A DNA stretch of 64,000 nt from Clostridia bacterium (GCA_017463145.1 JAFTPR010000001.1:60984-124983), one strand, 5' to 3'; positions 42,009 to 51,594 are shown, counted from the stretch's first letter. The notes: generated by a model not told the origin, from the letters alone. Numbers and translations: made by a program.

Positions 42009-44657
42009 TTATTGGTTGTTTCCCTCTGTAACTATGCTGTAAACACGGATAACAAAAGGATAATCGATAACGCTTGTTTCCGTCAACAGTAATTGTGAAC
42101 CGTTGTCGGGGGTTTGGTAAAGCGGTTCGTTGTATTGACTTAAATCGATACCGAACGCCTGTAAAATTTCTTTTAGCGTCATTGCTTTATCAAACGTTTT
42201 TTTGGTTTCTTCGTCGTTGACGATCGCTGTCACGCCGTAGCTTTTGGACGTACCCGTAAGTTGATATGCCTGTTCCGAAGCGTAATCGAATTGTTCGCTC
42301 GTGAATTGATAGGTAAGAATTGTGGTAGAATCGGTTAAAGGTGTTGTAACTCCACTTCCGGGGAAAGTAATCGTCCACGTATAGAGGTTGAAGTCCGTGG
42401 CGTATTCTTTCAATACATCCGCAACGGTAACGGAAAAGTCGTATCCGCTTCCGTTATCCAAAGAATTGAGCGGTAATTTCATACCCCATTCGTCCACGAC
42501 GGTAAGCTGTACGTACGTTTTGCGGGGTTCAAGCTTGATTTGGACGCGCCCCAACGTATCGCCGCCGAACAAAATACCTGCGTACTGCGCTTCTTCTTCG
42601 GAAAAAATCATGCGGTATTGATCATTCACGTACCATCTGTAATCAAGTGCGCTATGTTGGTTACCCAATGCTTCAAGCACCGCTTTGGGGGAAAGGGGTT
42701 CATAAACGGTAAGCGTTTTCGTCTGTTCGTTTTCACCCGTGCAATAGATCTCCACGTCATAGATAGGGCGGACTTCCAGCTTGGCGTTTTTAAAGAACAC
42801 CGTCGGGTTGATCTTCCAACCGCCTTCTGTGTCGCGCGGGTTGACTACTACGCCGTCTACCGTATAGCGGTAGTTTGCGCCGTCGTATTGCGGCATACCG
42901 TCCAAATACAGCATAGAGAGCATAATCGGTCCGTCCATTTGCTCCGTACCCTTGTGGGACGTGCCGTACAAGTCGAGAATGTCGTATTCGATTGCGTATT
43001 GCAAGGAACGTTGCTTATTGAACACGAGCAAGGAAACGTTTTCGCACGAATAGGAAAGCAACGCGTCGCCGTTGTCGCTCATATCCGCTCCGTCAATGAA
43101 ATAGCGGTACTTTTCGGGGTTGAACGTATGTTTCAGCTCGTTCAACAGGAAATCTTTGAGCAGCGTTTCCGCCTTTGCGGTAAACTCTTGCACGGCAGAC
43201 GCTGTATCCGCTTCCGCAATAATCACGCTTACGGTGTAGGCGTTCTCGTTCTCGTCGGGAACAATGGGGGTGTCGGTTGCTTTTGCCGTGCCCGTAATCG
43301 TGAGGTCGGTGGAGGCGACGTAGTTTTCCATATGCATTGCCGTTGTTTCACCGTCCGAATGTATCCAATCGTACTGTGTGTATTCTTCCTTATCGTATTC
43401 GAGGAAGCGCATAATTGCGTCGTATGCGGTGACGGGAACGGTATAGCTGTACTCTGCGAAGCGTTCTTCGCTGATATATACCGTCACGGTGTAATCGAGC
43501 GGGGCGAGTGTATTGTCGTAGGCGATAATGCAGTTGGTCGTATCTTGCAGCTTATAGTCGCCGTCGATTTTTTTGCCGCCTACGTAGTAGGTGAAATTGC
43601 CTTCGGGAATTGCGCCCTCACCGCTGTTTGCTTGGATATCTTCCAACAGCTTGTCAAGCGTCATGATTTCGCTGTATTTAAATTCAAAATCACGCGGATA
43701 ATTGTAATAGAATAAATGCCCTGTATACGTTGTCGTTTCGGGGACGGTAGGGTCGTCCGCGGGGGGCGTTTCTACAATACCCTCGCGGTAGGTGATTGTA
43801 CCGCCCATTACCAAATCGTCCGCCGAGTACATAGTATTGCCGTTGTTGTCCCAAGACCCCGTGCGTACGCTTTCCTCAAAATCGTAGCCCATAAGCGTAG
43901 CGAAGCTGTCTGCGCGCATAGCGGGAAGGACTAACTCTTCTGTAAGCGTGGGTTGGTTCTCTCCTTCCTTCAAAACGTAAAAACACGTGTCGTGTCCGTA
44001 TCCTGTGCGGTAAAAATGGATATAATACGATCCGTTCGTGAATACGGAATCCATGGAAAGAAGTTTGCCGTCATGGGTTAACCAATATCCGTCCGCAAGG
44101 TTGTATTGCACGTCTAAATCGTGTAACTGATTGCCCACGATATCTTTGAGTGTTGCGCCCGATTCAAGAGTATCAATGCGTTTTTGTATGCTGTCGGGCG
44201 TTACGCCGGTTTCCTCGTCGGGGGCAAACCAAATGCAATATTCTATGGTAAGGTCGCCTTGCGTTTCGTCAGAGGGAACGTTTTCACCAGGTTTTGTTTC
44301 TTCACCGGGTTTGGTTTCTTCCCCGGGCTTGGTTTCTTCACCAGGCTTGGTTTCTTCACCAGGCTTGGTTTCTTCCCCGGGTTTTGTTTCTTCACCAGGC
44401 TTGGTTTCTTCCCCGGGCTTTGTTTCTTCACCAGGCTTGGTTTCTTCCCCGGGTTTTGTTTCTTCCCCAGGCTTAGTTTCCTCTCCGGGTTTTGTTTCCT
44501 CTTTTTCTACGGAGCTGCTTTCACTACTACTCGTAACGGAACTGTTTGCGGAAGAATCGGTAGAGGAGGTATCCTCAAAAAACTCTGCGCAAGCGGTGAG
44601 AGAGCTACCTGCGATGGTTGCCAAAATTGCGATAAGTAACAGTTTGCATTTTTTCAT
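42009..44657 (-). CDS. large repeat-bearing surface lipoprotein
   Basis: 882 residues. Signal peptide with lipobox LTAC (Cys at about residue 23), so predicted lipid-anchored outside the cell. A Ser-rich spacer is followed by 12 tandem KPGEET-type hexapeptides (about residues 53-124), probably a wall-spanning stalk. About seven beta-rich modules of roughly 90-110 residues follow, each with an alternating-hydrophobic first strand (e.g. YTVTVYISEERFAEYSY, YTVSVIIAEAD, VEIYCTGENEQTKTLTVYE, VTAIVNDEETKKTF), a short helix and a Y-x-Y/W-x-(V/I)-(D/N)-G turn. These recall DUF4430/beta-grasp repeats. No enzyme motif seen. GGGGTG lies before the ATG. Ligand unknown. Confidence 0.85.
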   Translation of the reverse strand: MKKCKLLLIAILATIAGSSLTACAEFFEDTSSTDSSANSSVTSSSESSSVEKEETKPGEETKPGEETKPGEETKPGEETKPGEETKPGEETKPGEETKPGEETKPGEETKPGEETKPGEETKPGENVPSDETQGDLTIEYCIWFAPDEETGVTPDSIQKRIDTLESGATLKDIVGNQLHDLDVQYNLADGYWLTHDGKLLSMDSVFTNGSYYIHFYRTGYGHDTCFYVLKEGENQPTLTEELVLPAMRADSFATLMGYDFEESVRTGSWDNNGNTMYSADDLVMGGTITYREGIVETPPADDPTVPETTTYTGHLFYYNYPRDFEFKYSEIMTLDKLLEDIQANSGEGAIPEGNFTYYVGGKKIDGDYKLQDTTNCIIAYDNTLAPLDYTVTVYISEERFAEYSYTVPVTAYDAIMRFLEYDKEEYTQYDWIHSDGETTAMHMENYVASTDLTITGTAKATDTPIVPDENENAYTVSVIIAEADTASAVQEFTAKAETLLKDFLLNELKHTFNPEKYRYFIDGADMSDNGDALLSYSCENVSLLVFNKQRSLQYAIEYDILDLYGTSHKGTEQMDGPIMLSMLYLDGMPQYDGANYRYTVDGVVVNPRDTEGGWKINPTVFFKNAKLEVRPIYDVEIYCTGENEQTKTLTVYEPLSPKAVLEALGNQHSALDYRWYVNDQYRMIFSEEEAQYAGILFGGDTLGRVQIKLEPRKTYVQLTVVDEWGMKLPLNSLDNGSGYDFSVTVADVLKEYATDFNLYTWTITFPGSGVTTPLTDSTTILTYQFTSEQFDYASEQAYQLTGTSKSYGVTAIVNDEETKKTFDKAMTLKEILQAFGIDLSQYNEPLYQTPDNGSQLLLTETSVIDYPFVIRVYSIVTEGNNQ
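44287..44502 (-). repeat. twelve tandem 18-bp repeats (KPGEET)
   Basis: Twelve in-frame units of 18 bp encode KPGEET on the minus strand. Units differ at third positions (CCAGGCTTGG.. versus CCGGGTTTTG.. types), so the array is not freshly duplicated but could still change length by recombination. Confidence 0.95.
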
Positions 44658-44676
44658 AAAACACCCCTTGTTAGGC

Positions 44677-44718
44677 TATGGTATATATAGTATACCATAT
44701 TTTTCCGTGTAATGTCAA
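44677..44718 (-). promoter_or_regulatory. promoter and palindromic operator of the large lipoprotein gene
   Basis: Minus strand TTGACA (44718-44713), 18 bp, TATACT (44694-44689). A perfect 9-bp inverted repeat TATGGTATA..TATACCATA with 5-bp spacer (44677-44699) covers the -10 box. Confidence 0.75.
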
Positions 44719-44781
44719 CGGTTTTACGGATTTGGATTATACGGTCAAATTTGACGGGGATTGAACCGAGGATAAAAAAGA

Positions 44782-44810
44782 GGCGTGTACGTATTCGTTT
44801 CGTACACGCC
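44782..44810 (-). terminator. terminator of the antiporter gene
   Basis: GGCGTGTACG/CGTACACGCC stem with 9-nt loop, followed on the minus strand by TCTTTTTTA. Confidence 0.85.
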
Positions 44811-44818
44811 CCGTTCTT

Positions 44819-46114
44819 TTATTGTTTTTGGGCTTCTGCCTGTTTCTTTTTGAGATGTTCGTGCCGCGCGCTTGTTTTGCCCTCGGGGTCGATTTCGCCC
44901 GCCTTTTGCAGGGCGATTTTTGTGAGCGTAGGACCTACGATTTCGTAGATGAGTACGGCAAATAGCGTAATTTGCGCAATGATTGCGTATTGCGGGCCAA
45001 GCTCTGCGGATTTGATTGCCATGCCGAGCGCTACGCCCGCTTGCGGAAGCAGCGTAACACCGAGGAATTTTACAATCTTATCGTCACATTTGGAGAGCTT
45101 TGCGCTGAGGAACGCACCGCTGTATTTGCCTGCCGAACGCGCGAGGATATACACTACGCCGATTAAAACAATCATAATATCTGCAAACACGGAAAGCTCC
45201 AATTCCGCACCGCTCAACACGAAGAAGAGGACGAAGAGGGGCGCGGTCCATCTGTCTACACGCTCCATAAGCTCCTCGGAGAAGTCGCAAACGTTGCAAA
45301 ATACCGTGCCAAGCATCATACAAACGAGGAGGGAAGAAAAGCTGATATGTACCCCGCCGATATTGAATTTGAGCATAGAAAGAGCAATGGTTAAAAAGAC
45401 GAAGCCGATTGAAACGGAAAGTCGTTTGGAACGGGAATGGAAGAAGCGTTCGCAGAGCGTGAACAGCATGCCCATTGCAAAGCCCAAGCCCAACGACAGC
45501 ACAACTTCCAAAATAGGTTCTACAATAATGGAAACGATATCCACAATCCCCGAACCGAGGGCTTTCGCTACGCCAAAGGAGATAGCAAAAAGCACAAGTC
45601 CTACCGCGTCGTCAAGCGCAACAACGGGAAGCAAGATGTCCGTTAAAGGACCTTTCGCTTTGTATTGCCGTACGACCATAAGCGTTGCGGCGGGCGCGGT
45701 TGCGGAAGCGATTGCGCCGAGCACGATTGCCGCGGGTAAAGGAAGTTTGTCGGGCATGGCAAGATGCAAAAGGATGAGTATGATATCTACGAGCGCGGTG
45801 GTAACTACCGCTTGCAATACGCCGACGATTGCCGCTTGCTTACCGATTTTTTTCAGTTGCGTCAAGCGGAACTCGTTGCCGATCGAAAAGGCGATAAAAC
45901 CAAGCGCCACGTCCGAGATGAGCGAGTTTTTTTCCAGCTCTTCCATTGTACGGAAGCCCAAGCCCGCAACGCCCAGCCTGCCCAATACGTACGGGCCGAC
46001 CAAAATCCCTGCGATAAGGTACGCGGTGACGGCGGGCAGGTTTAAAAGTTTGGCAAGACGGGATAAAAGCAAGCCTGCCAAAAGAGAAACCGAAAGTGCA
46101 AGTAATGTTTCCAT
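44819..46114 (-). CDS. CPA2-family cation:proton antiporter
   Basis: 431 residues, about 12-13 hydrophobic segments, Kef/NapA-like without an attached RCK domain. Features: LLNLPAVTAYLIAGILVGPYVLG (N-terminal), ASATAPAATLMVVRQY and the ion-site-like LLPVVALDDAVGLVLFA with its adjacent Asp pair. A cytosolic charged tail follows (HEHLKKKQAEAQKQ). AGAGGC precedes the ATG; in-frame ATGs further upstream would lie in the promoter area. It probably exchanges Na+ or K+ for protons. Confidence 0.9.
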   Translation of the reverse strand: METLLALSVSLLAGLLLSRLAKLLNLPAVTAYLIAGILVGPYVLGRLGVAGLGFRTMEELEKNSLISDVALGFIAFSIGNEFRLTQLKKIGKQAAIVGVLQAVVTTALVDIILILLHLAMPDKLPLPAAIVLGAIASATAPAATLMVVRQYKAKGPLTDILLPVVALDDAVGLVLFAISFGVAKALGSGIVDIVSIIVEPILEVVLSLGLGFAMGMLFTLCERFFHSRSKRLSVSIGFVFLTIALSMLKFNIGGVHISFSSLLVCMMLGTVFCNVCDFSEELMERVDRWTAPLFVLFFVLSGAELELSVFADIMIVLIGVVYILARSAGKYSGAFLSAKLSKCDDKIVKFLGVTLLPQAGVALGMAIKSAELGPQYAIIAQITLFAVLIYEIVGPTLTKIALQKAGEIDPEGKTSARHEHLKKKQAEAQKQ

Positions 46115-46229
46115 ATAAAGCCTCTTTTGTTTGTTGAATTCGTTGTACATTATACTACTTTCTTTTGTGAAAAGCAAATGAAAAAGCCGTCTAAATAAAA
46201 ATTGTGTAAAAAAATATATAGCCAAAAGG

Positions 46230-46259
46230 TTGACAATTTCCCGCCTCGTGCATTATAAT
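46230..46259 (+). promoter_or_regulatory. promoter of the triple lipoprotein operon
   Basis: TTGACA (46230-46235), 18 bp, TATAAT (46254-46259). Confidence 0.8.
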
Positions 46260-46288
46260 AAAGGAAGTGTGAAAATGCGGAGGGTTGT

Positions 46289-47998
46289 ATGCGAAAAAAA
46301 CCGTTGTTAATCGGAATTGTCGCTTTGATTTTAGGGTTGTTTTCGGCTTGTAACGCAGAGGAAAGTTCGTCGGTAAAATGTCCGCTTTCGCTTGCGTTGA
46401 CGGGGGAAATAACGTCTATGTCCGAGGGAATAACGGAAGCGGGGTTTATCGAATATCTGGCAGCCGAAGAAATTTTCTTGGAGATTGTTTTCGATACGCA
46501 TAGAGAAACGCGCGCCGTTACGGACGAAATTGTTACTTGTTTTTCGGAGGAAAAGGAAGGGTATAACGTCACCTTTTCGTATCAAGATGCGGTGTATTGC
46601 GCAGAGATTCCCTTTGATTGGGTGGTGGAGGCGCAAGAAAACCACAAGAGCGTACGGGAGCGTTTGGACGGATTTTTCCCGAGAGAATACACTCTGATTT
46701 CCGACGATACGCAAAAGGAAGCCGTTTTTGCGGCGGTGCGGTCGGCATATTTTGCCTCGCTTGCGTATAAAGGGGATCTCACGTTTGCGCAAAGTTGCGT
46801 TTCCACCGCTTACGACGGTTGGTGCAGTACCGTTTCCCAAACGGACAAGATCCGCTCGTATAACGCTTATGCAAAGGAGTATTTTTACAAGGAAACGTCG
46901 CAGGATAAGACGGGCGAAACGTTGGTGTCTGCGGAAAAGGTGTTCTCTACGGGCGCAAACTCGTACCGTTACAACTATGCAGACGGGCAAACGTCGTATA
47001 CAAAACTCAATGCATATAACGTGGAGGAGATGGCGCAGGAGGGGTGGCTGTATTCGCAGTTGGAAGATTACGGCGCAAACGCGCCTTTTCTTGCAGATAG
47101 CGCAAGCGAGTTACAAGCCGCCTATGAAACGGTGTTCGCGGCAAGCAGAGGCACTTCGTTAAGCTATCCCGGCGAAAAATACGCAACGCCCGAGATTTTG
47201 TATAAAGAAAACGAATTGATTATTCGGGAAACGCTTTGCTATTTCGATAGCTATGAGGAACGGATAGAACGCCGATTTGAGGTCGCGGACGGCAAGCTGT
47301 CCCGTATTCGGTTGCGTGTGGCGCACGGCAGCGAAAAGTACGATAATATAAAATTATACGAATACGGCGTAACGCTTGGATATACCTTTGATTTGTCGGG
47401 ATATCTGTCGATAAAAACAAGTGAACCCGATACGTATGCCACGCAACCGTATTTTAAGCAGATAGCATTTACCGTAACGGACGGGGTAACGCTGTATGGA
47501 AGCGTAAGGTCGGATACGCTCGATCTTGCGTTTATGTGGCGGGAAATTTTGAAAAATATCGGCGGCAGTTATTGTGAGGTGTACGACTACAATATCACAA
47601 CGGAGGAAGGCGAGCTGTTCAACGTCGAGGAGATGACTGCGGAGGCGTTTATGGCGGTAGAACGGTTGTCGCTTCCTGTTGAAAACCTTTATCTTGGAAG
47701 CACGGCGGGACTGGGTTTGGTGCGTACGCTCCAATGCGATTGGGCAGTTTCCAAACCGTACGAGATCGTGTTTGGGCAAGCCTTGAAAACGGAAACAAGA
47801 AGCTCGTTTGATTACGAGGACGGTAAATCCGTTTATCTTGGCGGCGATAGTTGGACGTGGACGGTCAACGGCAAAAAGATAAGCGAGTCGTTTACGGGTA
47901 AGGTAGGCAACGTCTATTTTGCCGTCGGTGTGAAGCACGTCACCGACGAGCAGTTTAACCTTTATAAAAAATATGAAAATGTAGGAGCAATAGGATGA
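46289..47998 (+). CDS. lipoprotein, paralog 1 of 3
   Basis: 569 residues. Signal peptide with lipobox FSAC (Cys about residue 21). The N-terminal domain resembles a bacterial Ig-like module: FIEYLAAEEIFLEIVFDTHRE, then YNVTFSYQDAVYCAEI. A middle helical/beta region with the shared AVRSAYFASLAYKGDLTF motif follows, then two further beta-rich parts (KIERRF-like ERIERRFEVADGKLSRIRL; KPYEIVFGQALKTET). No catalytic motif is seen. GGAGGG precedes the ATG. The stop overlaps the next start (ATGA). More diverged from the other two than they are from each other. Confidence 0.82.
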   Translation: MRKKPLLIGIVALILGLFSACNAEESSSVKCPLSLALTGEITSMSEGITEAGFIEYLAAEEIFLEIVFDTHRETRAVTDEIVTCFSEEKEGYNVTFSYQDAVYCAEIPFDWVVEAQENHKSVRERLDGFFPREYTLISDDTQKEAVFAAVRSAYFASLAYKGDLTFAQSCVSTAYDGWCSTVSQTDKIRSYNAYAKEYFYKETSQDKTGETLVSAEKVFSTGANSYRYNYADGQTSYTKLNAYNVEEMAQEGWLYSQLEDYGANAPFLADSASELQAAYETVFAASRGTSLSYPGEKYATPEILYKENELIIRETLCYFDSYEERIERRFEVADGKLSRIRLRVAHGSEKYDNIKLYEYGVTLGYTFDLSGYLSIKTSEPDTYATQPYFKQIAFTVTDGVTLYGSVRSDTLDLAFMWREILKNIGGSYCEVYDYNITTEEGELFNVEEMTAEAFMAVERLSLPVENLYLGSTAGLGLVRTLQCDWAVSKPYEIVFGQALKTETRSSFDYEDGKSVYLGGDSWTWTVNGKKISESFTGKVGNVYFAVGVKHVTDEQFNLYKKYENVGAIG

Positions 47999-49764
47999 AG
48001 AAAAGAATAGTATCCGTATGTCTGGCAGTCCTGTCGCTTTTCGGAGCGGCGGCGTGCGGAAAGAAAGCAGGGGATAGCTTCTCGTCGTCCTCTGTTTATA
48101 CAGGACCTACGGTGTTATCCGTTTCTATCGACGAGGAATACGATTCCGCGCCTGCGGGTATGGATAAAGCGCAGTTTATCGAGTGGCTTGCAGAAAACGG
48201 AATTACCTTGCGCGTCGTATACGAAACGCATAGAGCGGAAGAAACGGTATCAAGCGGTATTATTACGGGATTTGAAGCGCAGACAAGCGGATACGCCGTA
48301 ACGTTCACGTTTGGCGGTAAGACTTACAGCAAAACGTTTGTGTACGAATACGACAGCGAGGAATCGAAAGAATTAAAACAGGATTTTGAAGTGTTCTTTC
48401 CCGAAATTACGGGTACGCTTTTCGTCGATTCGCTCAAAGCGGAAAAGTTTGTTGCATTGAAAAGTGCATATAACGCTACGCTTGCTTATGAGGGCGACGT
48501 AACGAGTAACTACTTTTTCAAGCGTATCGATATGACGAAAGGCGTCGTCACGGAAAAAACGGTTGAGCAGGCGGAAACGCATAACGGAGAAACGGGCGAA
48601 TATGTCTTTCAAACGTACGCCGTAGACGGCGAAGAAAAAACGCTGACGGCGGCGGAGAAGTTTTTTGCGGCAAGCGGGAATTTCTATCGCTATACGTACG
48701 CTGAGGATAAAAGCGGAAAGCTTGTCGGGATGTATACGCAAGCGAATCAGTACGCCGTAAAGGCGGGTATTTCTACGAAAACCGCTCGGGAAGAGCGCAT
48801 AAGCAGTTTTGATTTTGGCGGGATTTTTGCGGCAAACGACGCGTCCGAGCTGATTACTGCTTATGACGTCGTATATACGGAGGCAAAAACGAGTGAAAAT
48901 GCGTTGGAAGCGACCGTGACGTTTACTGCGGATGAACTGATTGTACGGGAAACGCTGTCATACAGGCTTGCAACAGGTTCGCCGTACACAATGCAGGAAA
49001 AGATAGAACGGCGTATACAAATGCAAGACGGAAAAATCTCGAAAATTTCCTTGCGCGTAGGTATGCTCCGAAACGACGGTTTGTATAAGGGGATCGAGTA
49101 CGAACAAGTATTTTCGTATACGTTTGATCAAAAGGCGTTTGAGTCGCTTGCCACGCTCGAACCTGTGGGCGTAAAGAAAGAACCGTACGTAAAAACCCTC
49201 GGATTTGTTTTCTCAAACGGGGCTACCGTGTACGCGACGGCGGAGTTTTCCGACCTTCCCACTTCCGCTTATACGGTATTGGACGCGCTGAGCGCAAAAC
49301 TATTGCAGGACGATACGAGAGATAAGTATATTGTCGCCGATCAAGTCGCCCTTCTCGACGGCAAGCCGCTGAATTGGAGTGAGACTTCCGTCGAAGAATT
49401 TATGTCGTTTGAAAAAGTAAAATTGCTTGATCGTGCGATCTATTGTTATTATAGTCATACGAAGCCCGTTGTCGTAACGGAAACAAAAGTATGGCAAACG
49501 TCGAAACACTACGAAATTGTATTCGGCTTGTCGCAAAACGCCGAAACGATCGGTGTTGTAGATTTTGCCTATCCCGAGGGTGGCGAAACAGGCGAAGCGC
49601 AGTATTTCGTCGATTATTGCAGCGTGGCGTACGTAAACGGAGAAAGGTTTGAAAATTGGACGGGCGGATATTGCGTGACGAACCAAAAAATAAATTTCGT
49701 CGAGCAAAGAAACGTGGTAAGCGGTTATTATCTTTCGCTTTACGGAAGATATCAGTATAAATAA
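47995..49764 (+). CDS. lipoprotein, paralog 2 of 3
   Basis: 589 residues. Lipobox AAC (Cys about residue 21) followed by a KK/Ser-rich spacer. The shared layout: VLSVSIDEE strand, GMDKAQFIEWLAENGITLRV, YETHRAEETVSSG and an FGGKTYSKTF strand (Ig-like domain). Then FVALKSAYNATLAYEGDVTS, KIERRIQMQDGKISKISLRV, EPYVKTLGFVFSNGATVYAT and KHYEIVFGLSQ. The same landmarks recur in the downstream paralog in the same order. No enzymatic residues recognised. Start coupled to the upstream stop. Confidence 0.82.
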   Translation: MKKRIVSVCLAVLSLFGAAACGKKAGDSFSSSSVYTGPTVLSVSIDEEYDSAPAGMDKAQFIEWLAENGITLRVVYETHRAEETVSSGIITGFEAQTSGYAVTFTFGGKTYSKTFVYEYDSEESKELKQDFEVFFPEITGTLFVDSLKAEKFVALKSAYNATLAYEGDVTSNYFFKRIDMTKGVVTEKTVEQAETHNGETGEYVFQTYAVDGEEKTLTAAEKFFAASGNFYRYTYAEDKSGKLVGMYTQANQYAVKAGISTKTAREERISSFDFGGIFAANDASELITAYDVVYTEAKTSENALEATVTFTADELIVRETLSYRLATGSPYTMQEKIERRIQMQDGKISKISLRVGMLRNDGLYKGIEYEQVFSYTFDQKAFESLATLEPVGVKKEPYVKTLGFVFSNGATVYATAEFSDLPTSAYTVLDALSAKLLQDDTRDKYIVADQVALLDGKPLNWSETSVEEFMSFEKVKLLDRAIYCYYSHTKPVVVTETKVWQTSKHYEIVFGLSQNAETIGVVDFAYPEGGETGEAQYFVDYCSVAYVNGERFENWTGGYCVTNQKINFVEQRNVVSGYYLSLYGRYQYK

Positions 49765-49791
49765 TCGTAGATAAGCGAGGAGGATAAAAAA

Positions 49792-51594
49792 ATGAAACGG
49801 AGAATTTTATCAATTTGCCTTGCGTTTATCTCGGTTTTCGGGGCGGTGGCATGCGGGAAGAAGTCAGAGGAAAGTTCTTCCTCCGTCGCAACAGGTCCTA
49901 TCGTTATGTCTATTTCATTGGAGAAAACGCCCGATCCTGCCCCCAAAGGTATGGATAAAACGCAGTTTACCGAATGGCTTTTGGATAACGATATAACGCT
50001 TCGCGTTGCATACGATACGCACCGTGAAAACGAAACGATTACGGGCGGCTTGCTTCAAGAGTTCGTTGCGAAAGAAACGTATTACCAAATACGTATTGAT
50101 TTCGGCGGCAAAACGCTGTATAAGCAAATACCGTATTTTACCGTGGATAACGAAACGTACGCGGCGTTAAAGAAAACGTACGATCAGTTTACGCTTTCTG
50201 AGGAAACGGGAGTATTGTCCAACATAACGGAAAAGGAAGCCGCGTTTGCCTCTTTCAAAGAAGCGTACAACGCTATGCTTGCGTATACGGGCGCAGTCAC
50301 AAGCAAAACCGCTCGTACGCAAACGCATATGTCTAACGAGGGTAAACTTGTTACGGCGAGTACGGAAACGGAGCTTTCCTACGAGCCTGCCTTGCGGGAA
50401 TATTACAAGCGAGCGTATACCGTGGACGGAACAGAGAAAACGCTTACCCAAGCGGAAAAGATGTTCCATTTGCAAGATGGCGGATACTATCACTACGTGT
50501 ACGGTCAAGACGAAACGGGAAAGGACACCGAAAGGTATACGATCGGGCACGAATATTTGGAAATTCCGCCTGCAAAAACGACGTATTATAAAGAGATTGC
50601 CGAGAACTTTTATATAGACGGTATATTTCTTGCGAACGGCGCGGACGAATTACGTACGGCATACGAAACAGTTTATGAAAATTCCGCAAAGTACGGCGAG
50701 GGCAAAGCGCAAATTCGGTATAAACAGGACGAGCTGATTTTGTTTGAAACCTTGCAATATAAGTCGGGTATTTACGGCACGGTTTCGGAAAAGACAGAAC
50801 GTCGTATAGTCTTTAAGGACGGGAAGATATCTACGTTGCAGTTTAAGCGTATTGCGTTGCGGGAGGACGGCTGGTATCAAAGCGATTTGTTTACGCAAAC
50901 CTTTTCTTACGAATTTGATACGGTGGGGCATAACGATTTTGCTATGCTTGTACCCATAAAATTGGAAAAAGACCCGTACGTAAAAACACTCGGATTTGAG
51001 ATTGCAGACGGCGCTTTTATCTACGGCACGGCAGAGAGTACGGAGGCAGACCCTGCCGCCCTGTTCGAGGAAATCGTTCAAAATGCGTTTATCGATAACG
51101 CTGTCGGCGATCCTTTGGATTATACGTGGAACGTGTCTATGCACCGTATGCGTACGGCGGACGGCAATTCTTTTGACGTCGCTACGATATCTGCCGAGGA
51201 CTTTATGAAGATCGATAAACTGTATACGGATAATTTTTTCGACGCTTACCACCAAAACAGCGAATGGGAAGAAAATACGGCATTGTTTCTATTGACTTCT
51301 GTCGATTGGCAGCTTACAAAAAATTACGAGATTGTATTTGGCAGAGCCAAACAAACCGATACGTCCTGTACGCTCCATTATTTGGAAACGCAAGAAAAGT
51401 GGTATCAAAGCTATGCGGGCGACGGCTACGTGTATTGCGCCGAATATTACGTTGAGCCGGGACGCTATTATTGTGGAATACTTACCAAGAACGGCGAAAC
51501 GTATAAACTGGAAGCAGGGAAGAAGAATTATATCCAGGCGAAAAAAGTGTTTGGCGATGAAACCGTCAACCCGTTCAGCCGCTACGTGAAATGA
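49792..51594 (+). CDS. lipoprotein, paralog 3 of 3
   Basis: 600 residues. Lipobox VAC (Cys about residue 21), then KKSEESSSS. Landmarks parallel paralog 2: GMDKTQFTEWLLDNDITLRV, YDTHRENETITGG, FGGKTLYKQI, FASFKEAYNAMLAYTGAVTS, KTERRIVFKDGKISTLQF, DPYVKTLGFEIADGAFIYGT and KNYEIVFGRAKQTDT. GAGGAGGAT precedes the ATG. No terminator lies between its stop and nfnA 46 nt later, so read-through into nfnAB is possible. Confidence 0.82.
   Translation: MKRRILSICLAFISVFGAVACGKKSEESSSSVATGPIVMSISLEKTPDPAPKGMDKTQFTEWLLDNDITLRVAYDTHRENETITGGLLQEFVAKETYYQIRIDFGGKTLYKQIPYFTVDNETYAALKKTYDQFTLSEETGVLSNITEKEAAFASFKEAYNAMLAYTGAVTSKTARTQTHMSNEGKLVTASTETELSYEPALREYYKRAYTVDGTEKTLTQAEKMFHLQDGGYYHYVYGQDETGKDTERYTIGHEYLEIPPAKTTYYKEIAENFYIDGIFLANGADELRTAYETVYENSAKYGEGKAQIRYKQDELILFETLQYKSGIYGTVSEKTERRIVFKDGKISTLQFKRIALREDGWYQSDLFTQTFSYEFDTVGHNDFAMLVPIKLEKDPYVKTLGFEIADGAFIYGTAESTEADPAALFEEIVQNAFIDNAVGDPLDYTWNVSMHRMRTADGNSFDVATISAEDFMKIDKLYTDNFFDAYHQNSEWEENTALFLLTSVDWQLTKNYEIVFGRAKQTDTSCTLHYLETQEKWYQSYAGDGYVYCAEYYVEPGRYYCGILTKNGETYKLEAGKKNYIQAKKVFGDETVNPFSRYVK

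Noticed and set aside
42540-43715. 391-aa plus-strand open frame
   Set aside because: Fully antisense to the large lipoprotein gene, without ribosome site or recognisable domain.
44287-44502. CRISPR-like regular repeats
   Set aside because: Eighteen-bp units abut one another with no spacers and encode KPGEET in frame; it is a protein-coding tandem repeat.
44949-46118. 389-aa plus-strand open frame opposite the antiporter
   Set aside because: Ser/Thr-rich shadow of a membrane-protein gene; no ribosome site, and the minus-strand gene has clear family motifs.
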